A DNA stretch of 5,248 bases from Bacillota bacterium. Its GTDB lineage: Bacteria > Bacillota > Clostridia > Peptostreptococcales > Anaerovoracaceae. The stretch spans positions 1 to 5,248 of the forward strand of contig JAEEVI010000184.1 in NCBI GenBank assembly GCA_016287035.1, read 5' to 3'. The position numbers and the translations under genes are program-made. The notes beneath the pieces were generated by a model, which was not told the origin of the DNA, searched no databases, and was given only the letters and a program-made list of their open reading frames with translations. Positions 1-5,248 of this stretch are shown one piece after another (the first letter of the stretch is position 1; every line of letters begins with the position of its first letter).

Positions 1-2917
1 ATTCGCACGCGGCGAGCATGCTGCGCAGCCTTATCCTGACCGCGCCGAGATTGGATATGTCGTCTATCTTGATGGGCGTATAGAGCTTGCCAGCGCTCTC
101 CATGATGTCGCGCACCTCGTCGGAGGTTATGGCGTCGGTGCCGCAGCCGAAGGAGATGAGCTGGATGAGCTCGGCGTCCTTCTGCAGGGCTGTCCAGCGC
201 GCGGCGTCATACATGCGCGCCTGATAGGTCCACTGGTTGAGTATGTGGCGGGGAGCCTTCTGCACGAGGCCGTTCACGCCGTCCTCGCTTACGACGACCA
301 TGCCGAGAGAGCTTATGAGTTCGTCGATGCCGTGGTTTATCTCCGGATCTGCGTGGTACGGGCGGCCTGCCACGACGGCTATGCGTTTTCCGTTGGCGCG
401 AGCGTAGTCTATATACTCCGCCGCCAGCGCGCGGACTCTGTCCTTATAGGTGCCGTAGGCCGCATAGGCCTTCCGCACGGCGGCCTTCGTCTCCCCCGCG
501 GGCACGCCCATCTTTTCAGCCATATAGGCCGCGAAGCGCTTTTCGAAGTCCTTCGGGCGGTGCAGGCCGACGTATATGTCGATATAGTTGACCTTTTTGA
601 GTTCCGTCACGTTCGCGCCCAGAAGCTCCGGATAGTACGCAACGACCGGACAGTTATAGTTGTTGTCGCCCTTGCCCTCGTCAAAGTTATACGACATGCA
701 GGGGTAGAAGATCGTCTCCACGCCCTCGTTAATGAGCGACAGGACGTGCCCGTGCATGAGCTTGGCTGGATAGCAGACCGTATCTGAGGGGATCGTGCTC
801 TGGCCGAGCTTGAATAGCTCGCGCGAGGACACGGGGCTCAGCACGATCTCGAAGTTCAGCGAGGTGAAAAGCTCGAACCAGAACGGGAGGTTCTCGAACA
901 TATTCAGGCCCATCGGTATCCCGATGCGACCGCGCTCGCCTGTGCCGGAGCCCTTGCCGCAGAGCTTCGCGAGCATCTCGCGTTTGGCCCTGTAAAGGTT
1001 CGGCAGCTCAGATTTTTCGCCGCCGAGCGGCTTTGAGCAGCGGTTGCCGGAAATATAGCGGCGGCCGCCGTCAAAGGTGTTTACGGTCAGGCTGCATCTG
1101 TTCGTGCAGCCGTGGCAGGTCGTCGGCTTTGCCGTGTGGGTAAAGCTCCTGAGCTCCTCTGCGGAAAGGATCGTGCTCTTTTCCGACCCGGAGTCGGCTG
1201 CGAAAAGCGCCGCGCCGTAAGCTCCCATGAGGCCGGCTATAACGGGCCGCGTGACGTTGCGCCCCAGCTCTTTTTCGAAGCCGCGAAGCACCGCGTCGTT
1301 AAGGAAGGTCCCTCCCTGTACGACGATGTTCTTTCCCAGATCGTCGGCCGAGGCGGCCCGGATGACCTTATATATGGCGTTTTTGACGACGGAGACGGAG
1401 AGGCCTGCGGAGATGTCCGCGATACTCTTGCCCTCCTTCTGCGCCTGCTTGACGGAGGAGTTCATGAAGACCGTGCAGCGCGAGCCGAGGTCGGCCGGGC
1501 TTTTGTCCATGATGCCGAGCTGCGCGAATTCCTTTATCTCATAGCCCAGCGCGCGCGCGAAGGACTCGACAAAGCTGCCGCAGCCCGACGAGCACGCCTC
1601 GTTGAGCATGATGCTGTCGACGGCGCCGTTTCTTATTTTGAAGCATTTCATGTCCTGGCCGCCGATATCGATGATGAAATCGACGTCGGGGTCGAAATGC
1701 CGCGCGGCGCGGTAGTGCGCGACGGTCTCGACAAGGGACTTGTCCAGCCTGAAAGCGTTCTTTATAAGCTCCTCTCCGTATCCCGTGACGGCGGCTCCGA
1801 GTATGCTTATCCTGTCCCCGCACGCTTCGTAGAGGTTTTCAAGCTGCCCCTTGACGAGCTCGACGGGGGCGCCGAGATTTGATCCGTAGTATGACCAGAG
1901 GATGTCGCCCTCCGGTGTAATGAGCACGAGCTTGGTCGTCGTGCTGCCGGCGTCTATGCCGAGGTACGCGCCGCCCTCATAGGCGGCGATATCGCGCATG
2001 ACGGGCGTCGCCTTCGCGTGGCGCGCCCTGAACTCGGCGTATTCCTCCTCGCTTTCGAAAAGCGGGGGGAGGCTCGCCGTCGTGACGACGGCCTTCGTGC
2101 TCTCGCGCAGCTGCTTTATAAGAGTATCGTAGTCCGTCGCGGCATAACTGTCGGAGCAGAGAGCCGCGCCGATGGCCGCGTAGTTTTCCGCGTTTTCGGG
2201 GAATATCGCATGCTCTGCGTCGAGCTTCAGCGTCTCGGTAAAGCGCAGGCGAAGGCCCTTCTGGAAGGTCAGCGGGCCGCCGAGGAAAACGATCTTTCCC
2301 TTCAGCTCGCGCCCCTGCGTCAGACCGGATACCGTCTGATCCACGACGGCCTGGTAAATCGACGCGGCCAGGTCTTCCTTTCTGCCTCCCTGATTGAGTA
2401 TTGGCTGTATGTCGGACTTGGCGAAAACGCCGCAGCGCGAGGCTATCGGGTATATCTTCTCACAGCCGGCCGAGAGCCTGTCGAGCTCCTCGACGGAAAC
2501 ATTCAGCAGCGTCGCCATCTGGTCGATGAAAGCGCCCGTTCCGCCGGCGCAGGAGCCGTTCATGCGTTCCTCGAGGCTGTTGCCGAAGAAGATTATTTTC
2601 GCGTCCTCGCCGCCGAGCTCTATTACGGCGTCGGCGTCCGGCACGTTCGCGTCGACGGCGGCCGCGGTCGCGAATACCTCCTGAACGAACGGGATGCCCG
2701 TCGCCTTCGATACTCCGAGACCCGCCGAGCCGGTTATGGCAGCGAATATCTCGCCTTTTCCTATGATATCGGCCGCCTCGGCAAGCTGCTCCGCCGCCTT
2801 TTCACGGACGCGGGAGAAGTGGCGCTCATATTTTTTGAAAAGGAGCTCGCCGCTCTCGCTCAAGATCGCGGTCTTGACCGTGGTCGAGCCGATGTCTATT
2901 CCTATCCTGTATGCCAT
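1..2917 (-). CDS. Acyl-CoA dehydratase activase-related protein (two BcrA/BadF-type ATPase domains plus DUF2229), C-terminus beyond the window
   Basis: The frame opens with ATG at 2917 (MAYRIGIDIGSTTVKTAIL) and stays open to the window edge, giving 972 codons without a stop. Domain 1 (about 1-253) is an ASKHA ATPase with phosphate motif DIGSTT, motif ELGGEDAKI and cysteines C123 (NGSCAGGTGAF) and C162 (SRCGVFAKSD). In HgdC-type activators this pair ligates the [4Fe-4S] cluster bridging the dimer. Domain 2 (about 318-573) repeats the fold with GIDAGSTTTK, DIGGQDMKCF, NEACSSGCGSF (C442, C446) and GSRCTVF (C481). A C601-x2-C604-x3-C608...C627 segment follows, then DUF2229 from about 665 (IGIPMGLNMFENLPFW) with GRPYHADPEINHGID near 852-865. 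The visible end, SNLGAVRIRLRSM, is typical of the family. From family knowledge, full proteins reach about 1,400 residues, so roughly 400 are missing. Activators of this class use ATP hydrolysis to drive low-potential electrons into 2-hydroxyacyl-CoA dehydratases or related reductases in the cytoplasm of anaerobes. The substrate here cannot be read from the sequence. Confidence 0.93.
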   Translation of the reverse strand, partial: MAYRIGIDIGSTTVKTAILSESGELLFKKYERHFSRVREKAAEQLAEAADIIGKGEIFAAITGSAGLGVSKATGIPFVQEVFATAAAVDANVPDADAVIELGGEDAKIIFFGNSLEERMNGSCAGGTGAFIDQMATLLNVSVEELDRLSAGCEKIYPIASRCGVFAKSDIQPILNQGGRKEDLAASIYQAVVDQTVSGLTQGRELKGKIVFLGGPLTFQKGLRLRFTETLKLDAEHAIFPENAENYAAIGAALCSDSYAATDYDTLIKQLRESTKAVVTTASLPPLFESEEEYAEFRARHAKATPVMRDIAAYEGGAYLGIDAGSTTTKLVLITPEGDILWSYYGSNLGAPVELVKGQLENLYEACGDRISILGAAVTGYGEELIKNAFRLDKSLVETVAHYRAARHFDPDVDFIIDIGGQDMKCFKIRNGAVDSIMLNEACSSGCGSFVESFARALGYEIKEFAQLGIMDKSPADLGSRCTVFMNSSVKQAQKEGKSIADISAGLSVSVVKNAIYKVIRAASADDLGKNIVVQGGTFLNDAVLRGFEKELGRNVTRPVIAGLMGAYGAALFAADSGSEKSTILSAEELRSFTHTAKPTTCHGCTNRCSLTVNTFDGGRRYISGNRCSKPLGGEKSELPNLYRAKREMLAKLCGKGSGTGERGRIGIPMGLNMFENLPFWFELFTSLNFEIVLSPVSSRELFKLGQSTIPSDTVCYPAKLMHGHVLSLINEGVETIFYPCMSYNFDEGKGDNNYNCPVVAYYPELLGANVTELKKVNYIDIYVGLHRPKDFEKRFAAYMAEKMGVPAGETKAAVRKAYAAYGTYKDRVRALAAEYIDYARANGKRIAVVAGRPYHADPEINHGIDELISSLGMVVVSEDGVNGLVQKAPRHILNQWTYQARMYDAARWTALQKDAELIQLISFGCGTDAITSDEVRDIMESAGKLYTPIKIDDISNLGAVRIRLRSMLAACE

Positions 2918-2923
2918 GTCGTA

Positions 2924-2929
2924 CCTCTT
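2924..2929 (-). promoter_or_regulatory. Ribosome binding site of the activase gene
   Basis: On the minus strand AAGAGG lies six bases before the ATG at 2917, a normal Shine-Dalgarno distance. It fixes the start that places the phosphate-binding motif IGIDIGSTT at residues 5-13, where ASKHA activases have it. The site falls in the 33-bp gap after the stop codon of the upstream CHAP-SLH gene. Confidence 0.7.
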
Positions 2930-2950
2930 GTCTTAAGCGCGTGTGTCCCG

Positions 2951-4813
2951 TCAGGCTGCGCGGAGCTCCGGACAGACGAAACGGGTTATTATCGCGGCGG
3001 CCTGCGCGCGCGTTACGGGGCTGTCACCCTCGAAACGCAGGCTGCCTGCGCCGCGCAGTATTCCCGCGCGGTAAAGCGTATAGATATAGTTTACATAATC
3101 TTCTTCACCGGAAATATCCGGGATGCTTCCGTCGGGAATATCGGCTATAGGAGCAAGCTCCTGCCCGGGGAAAACTCCGTCAAGCACGGAGACGAAGCCT
3201 TTCCTGTCGAGCGCGGCGTTCGGATCGGCGGGAGGCTCGTCGATAATGCCGTTTTCCAGCGCGTAAGCCAGATAAGGCGCGAACCATCCTGCTTCTGAAG
3301 CGTCAAATCCGAGCACGCCCGTATAATAAAGGCTGTGCAGTCTTGCCGCTATGGTTATCGCCTGCGCGGCCGTCACGGGACCGTCCGTCCCGAATTCATC
3401 GTCAGCATAGCCGTTCAGGATCCCCAGCTCATACGTCTTTTTGACGTTTTCCCAGAACCAGTCGGACTCGTCAACGTCGTCAAAATTGCCTAAATACCTG
3501 AGTTTTACGGAAAAAGCAGCCATTCCAGCAGCAGGCACGGAAGGGGCTTCCTGCTCCTCGTCCGGAGCGTTGGGGTCCTCCCCGAAGTAATCGGGTATGT
3601 AGTCGAAAGCGAAGGAGACCGTCTCGCTCTCGACGCCTTTATATACGGCTTTGACCGAAAAAGCGAAAGGCCTGTCCGACCAAAGTTCTTTTCCGCTTTT
3701 GAACGTCAGCATGGCTGAGTTTTGGTCTTCAGGGCCGACCGTCACGTTCAGTTCAACGTTCTCATCCGCGGAATCTATCCTCACGCGGTATTTGCCTTCG
3801 CCCTGTTCAAGGACGGTCATGACCGGAGCAAGCTCCTCAGGTTGGTAGACATAACACACTTCCTCATCAGGGACGAAAGTACCGTTATCAAGGCGGTGCC
3901 AGAGCTCGCCTATCGAGTTTTCAACGGCGGCGGAAGCGTGAAGATGCTCGTTTTCCGTGTAAGAAGCGACGGCGTACCTGGGCTTGGAATAAGGCTCCGA
4001 ATAAGCCGTCACGGAAGAGCTTACTGCGGCGATCTCGCGGTCTTCGTCCTCCAAAATAGGCGGCAATTCAGCACCGCAGACCGCGCATTTCCCCTCGCAG
4101 CCGAGAGTATAAATGTGGCGAAGGCACTGTGCGCCGCTTTCGGCGCCTGTCGTATACCATGCGACGCCGAAATAGAGGATATGGATGGTGTCGTCGACTG
4201 TATCGTCGTCGTTGACGTACAGTCCGGTCGCGCGCTCATAGCGGCGGAGCCGCACGGCGTTTTCCGTGTTGCCCTCGACTGTGTATATGTAATTCCCGTC
4301 GACCCTGTAAACGATGGCGACATGGTCGGAGTCCCTGTATTCGTTGTTGTCAACGAAAGCGACGTCGCCGGGAAGCGGCTCGCGGTAAGGGAACTGGACG
4401 TAGATGAGGCCGAACGGGCCGGCCTGAGCTCGGTTATAAGTGTGGATAATGTCGCGGGAGATATTCGCGTTGCGGGCACACCACGTGAAAAATACGGCGC
4501 ACCAGGCGTAATTGTCGCCGGCGGCGTCCCATCCGTAGTAATTGCGGTTATACTCCGTGCAGTTGCCCTCGGATACGGGATCAGAGCCTGTGTAGTCGCC
4601 CAGCTCGCCCTCGTGATAGCCCACCTGGGACAGAGCGACGTTGACGAGATCGGTCCGCTGAACGCCGGTCAGCTGCACTGAAAGAAGCCGCTCGTAATAG
4701 GGCGACGACATGTATCCCTCCGAAAACTGATAGGCGGGCTCAAGCGCCGCAGCAGCTGTCGGAAGGAGCATTATTATCAATAGCAGTACGAGAGCAGCCG
4801 TTCGTTTCAGCAT
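2951..4813 (-). CDS. Exported CHAP-domain cell-wall hydrolase with three C-terminal SLH repeats
   Basis: This is a complete 620-residue protein. Residues 1-23 form a signal peptide (MLKR, a hydrophobic core, then TAAAA before LEP). Residues about 52-215 look like a CHAP/NlpC-P60-type cysteine hydrolase. The presumed catalytic cysteine is C105 in YAWCAVFFTWC, histidine H164 in DSDHVAIVY, and the third polar residue E180 or N182 in VEGNTENAV. Such domains cleave amide bonds in peptidoglycan (amidase or endopeptidase); the exact bond is unknown. A small Cys/His cluster follows (C230, H233, C239, C243, C246), resembling short metal-knuckle modules of clostridial surface proteins. Next come a GELWHRLDNGTFV module (about 300-325), a beta-rich region (about 326-408) and an acidic proline-containing linker. 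Three SLH repeats (about 443-495, 505-548 and 560-613) should tether the protein to secondary wall polymers. A strong RBS and promoter precede it, and the activase gene starts 33 bp after its stop. Export, wall binding and cysteine hydrolase chemistry are well supported; the biological role is inferred. Confidence 0.92.
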   Translation of the reverse strand: MLKRTAALVLLLIIMLLPTAAAALEPAYQFSEGYMSSPYYERLLSVQLTGVQRTDLVNVALSQVGYHEGELGDYTGSDPVSEGNCTEYNRNYYGWDAAGDNYAWCAVFFTWCARNANISRDIIHTYNRAQAGPFGLIYVQFPYREPLPGDVAFVDNNEYRDSDHVAIVYRVDGNYIYTVEGNTENAVRLRRYERATGLYVNDDDTVDDTIHILYFGVAWYTTGAESGAQCLRHIYTLGCEGKCAVCGAELPPILEDEDREIAAVSSSVTAYSEPYSKPRYAVASYTENEHLHASAAVENSIGELWHRLDNGTFVPDEEVCYVYQPEELAPVMTVLEQGEGKYRVRIDSADENVELNVTVGPEDQNSAMLTFKSGKELWSDRPFAFSVKAVYKGVESETVSFAFDYIPDYFGEDPNAPDEEQEAPSVPAAGMAAFSVKLRYLGNFDDVDESDWFWENVKKTYELGILNGYADDEFGTDGPVTAAQAITIAARLHSLYYTGVLGFDASEAGWFAPYLAYALENGIIDEPPADPNAALDRKGFVSVLDGVFPGQELAPIADIPDGSIPDISGEEDYVNYIYTLYRAGILRGAGSLRFEGDSPVTRAQAAAIITRFVCPELRAA

Positions 4814-4820
4814 CTTTCTT

Positions 4821-4824
4821 CTCC
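4821..4824 (-). promoter_or_regulatory. Ribosome binding site of the CHAP-SLH gene
   Basis: Minus-strand GGAG is followed by AAGAAAG and then the ATG at 4813, a seven-base gap. It supports this start, which also gives a complete signal peptide (MLKR followed by a leucine/isoleucine-rich core). Confidence 0.75.
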
Positions 4825-4841
4825 ACAGAGTATTTCAAGAT

Positions 4842-4870
4842 ATTGTATCAAATTTCTGCATGCAAAACAA
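4842..4870 (-). promoter_or_regulatory. Sigma-70/SigA-type promoter with extended -10, driving the CHAP-SLH gene
   Basis: On the minus strand, -35 TTGTTT (4870-4865) and -10 TACAAT (4847-4842) are separated by 17 bases. A TG one base upstream of the -10 (4850-4849) makes it an extended -10. The stretch upstream of the -35 (about 4871-4900) is strongly AT-rich and could act as an UP element. The predicted transcription start near 4835 would give a leader of about 20 nt that holds the GGAG ribosome binding site. The promoter lies just past the terminator of the tRNA-5S unit, so the CHAP-SLH gene, and probably the activase gene behind it, appear to have their own transcription start. Confidence 0.7.
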
Positions 4871-4894
4871 CAATTTAAGGAAGAAAAATAAATA

Positions 4895-4930
4895 AAAAAC
4901 AGGAAAGAGCATTAACTCTTTCCTGTTTTT
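4895..4930 (-). terminator. Rho-independent terminator of the tRNA-Lys/5S unit
   Basis: AAAAACAGGAAAGAG (4895-4909) and CTCTTTCCTGTTTTT (4916-4930) form a perfect 15-bp inverted repeat around a six-base loop. In the minus-strand transcript the stem is followed by a T-rich run (TTTTTTATTTATTTTT, partly inside the repeat). The 5S gene ends only two bases before it. The A/T symmetry means it could also stop plus-strand transcription, but no plus-strand gene was found. Confidence 0.9.
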
Positions 4931-4932
4931 GT

Positions 4933-5048
<116 letters not shown>

Positions 5049-5085
5049 TGTATGATCACGGCGGAAGCCGCAATACTTTTTGTTT

Positions 5086-5111
5086 CCCTGCGGGGCGTAC
5101 ACCCCGCAGGG
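5086..5111 (-). other. Strong GC-rich hairpin between tRNA-Lys and 5S
   Basis: CCCTGCGGGG (5111-5102 on the minus strand) pairs perfectly with CCCCGCAGGG (5095-5086) around the loop TGTACG. It starts at the very base after the encoded CCA of the tRNA. The following transcript is AAACAAAAAG, with no U-run, so it does not look like a terminator. By inference it is an RNA-processing or spacing structure that keeps the tRNA and 5S folds apart or positions a nuclease cut. A smaller stem, GCGG-CTT-CCGC (5071-5061), follows before the 5S. Confidence 0.6.
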
Positions 5112-5187
5112 TGGTACACCATCAGGGACTCGAACCCTGGACACCCTGATTAAGAGTCAGGTGCTCTACCAACTGAGCTAATGGTGC
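5112..5187 (-). tRNA. tRNA-Lys (anticodon CTT)
   Basis: This is a full 76-nt cloverleaf with an encoded CCA. The acceptor strand GCACCAT pairs with ATGGTGT (G1-U72 wobble, otherwise Watson-Crick), followed by discriminator A and CCA. The D-arm is GCTCAGTTGGTAGAGC. The anticodon stem CCTGA/TCAGG holds the loop CTCTTAA, so the anticodon is CTT (5154-5152), reading the lysine codon AAG. The T-arm is CAGGG-TTCGAGT-CCCTG. It is co-oriented with the 5S gene and probably shares its transcript. Confidence 0.96.
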
Positions 5188-5243
5188 TTATCGCTAAGCA
5201 AGCTCTTGCTTTTGGGATCGCTTCAGCCCCGGCACCTGACTCT
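5153..5243. repeat. 12-bp inverted repeat linking the tRNA-Lys anticodon arm and its leader
   Basis: AGAGTCAGGTGC at 5153-5164 on the plus strand has its exact reverse complement at 5232-5243. The first arm lies inside tRNA-Lys and covers the D-stem 3' end, the 5' side of the anticodon stem and the first loop bases including C34. The second arm lies 45-56 bases upstream of the tRNA 5' end. In a minus-strand transcript the two could pair. The match is seen directly; any function is inference. Confidence 0.7.
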
Positions 5244-5248
5244 CGTGC
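5188..5248 (-). other. Leader or intergenic stretch upstream of tRNA-Lys, no gene identified
   Basis: These 61 bases show no recognisable 23S rRNA 3' end, tRNA or clear promoter. They hold an inverted repeat AAGCAAG/CTTGCTT (5196-5202 and 5205-5211). An overlapping alternative stem, GCTTA-GCGA-TAAGC on the minus strand (5199-5186), reaches into the first two bases of the tRNA. One minus frame reads HESQVPGLKRSQKQELA and then TAG (5197-5195). It could be the tail of a protein gene, but it is too short to support. Confidence 0.4.

Noticed and set aside
1112..1882. Plus-strand open frame of 256 codons (and a similar one at 245-787)
   Set aside because: Both lie in the antisense register of the activase ORF, whose ASKHA and DUF2229 motifs are continuous on the minus strand.
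1..2917. Frameshift splitting the activase into two proteins
   Set aside because: The reading frame was followed through both ATPase domains and DUF2229 to the window edge with family motifs in one register throughout and no stop.
2018..3298. Plus-strand open frame of 426 codons
   Set aside because: It sits in the exact antisense register of the activase and CHAP-SLH genes, which happen to share a register, and it crosses their junction. It is open because the real genes rarely use codons TTA, CTA and TCA. It has no RBS-supported start and no recognisable domain.
4021..4479. Minus-strand 152-codon frame within the CHAP-SLH gene
   Set aside because: It is an out-of-register shadow rich in Ser/Thr/Pro with no domain, inside a well-supported gene.
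3722..4681. Plus-strand open frame of 319 codons
   Set aside because: It is exactly antisense to the CHAP domain region, whose minus-strand translation has a signal peptide, catalytic residues and SLH repeats. The plus translation resembles nothing known.
5086..5111. Intrinsic terminator after tRNA-Lys
   Set aside because: The stem is strong, but the minus transcript continues with AAACAAAAAG rather than a U-run, and 5S follows in the same orientation.
5186..5248. Possible 23S rRNA 3' end upstream of the tRNA
   Set aside because: The bases do not match the conserved 23S terminal segment as I remember it; an rRNA model search would settle it.

Overview
The window reads as a piece of chromosome from an anaerobic, moderately GC-rich member of the Firmicutes (Clostridia). 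An Oscillospirales-type gut bacterium is my best guess, by inference. The reasons are a radical-type (oxygen-sensitive) acyl-CoA dehydratase activase, a secreted CHAP hydrolase carrying S-layer homology (SLH) domains, a 5S rRNA of Gram-positive type, and strong purine-rich ribosome binding sites. I could not compare it with any database. Every supported gene lies on the minus strand, so transcription runs from high to low coordinates.

Right end (about 4895-5248), in order of transcription: a short leader (5248-5188), tRNA-Lys with anticodon CTT (5187-5112), a perfect 10-bp hairpin that abuts the tRNA 3' end (5111-5086), a 5S rRNA (5048-4933), and a strong intrinsic terminator starting two bases past the 5S 3' end (4930-4895). 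No 23S rRNA is recognisable, so this is either a separate tRNA-5S unit or the tail of a larger unit that starts outside the window. The leader contains 12 nt exactly complementary to the D-arm/anticodon-arm junction of the tRNA. That is the least expected pattern here.

Middle (2951-4870): just past the terminator is a good extended -10 promoter (4842-4870), then a 620-aa exported protein. It has a signal peptide, a CHAP-type cysteine hydrolase domain, a small Cys/His knuckle, a beta-rich stretch and three C-terminal SLH repeats of uneven quality. It should cut peptidoglycan peptides (or another surface amide) while held on the cell wall.

Left end (1-2917): 33 bp after that stop codon, with no terminator between, starts a very large protein whose first 972 residues are in the window. 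It has two tandem BcrA/BadF/HgdC-type ASKHA ATPase domains, a four-cysteine segment and a DUF2229 domain. This is the fused activator of 2-hydroxyacyl-CoA dehydratase-type (or double-cubane-cluster) reductases. Its ORF runs off the left edge. The two protein genes are probably co-transcribed, though their functions have no obvious link.

The long plus-strand open frames across both protein genes lie in the exact antisense register and are shadows of them. I saw no CRISPR array, insertion sequence, phage gene or clearly novel multi-gene system.
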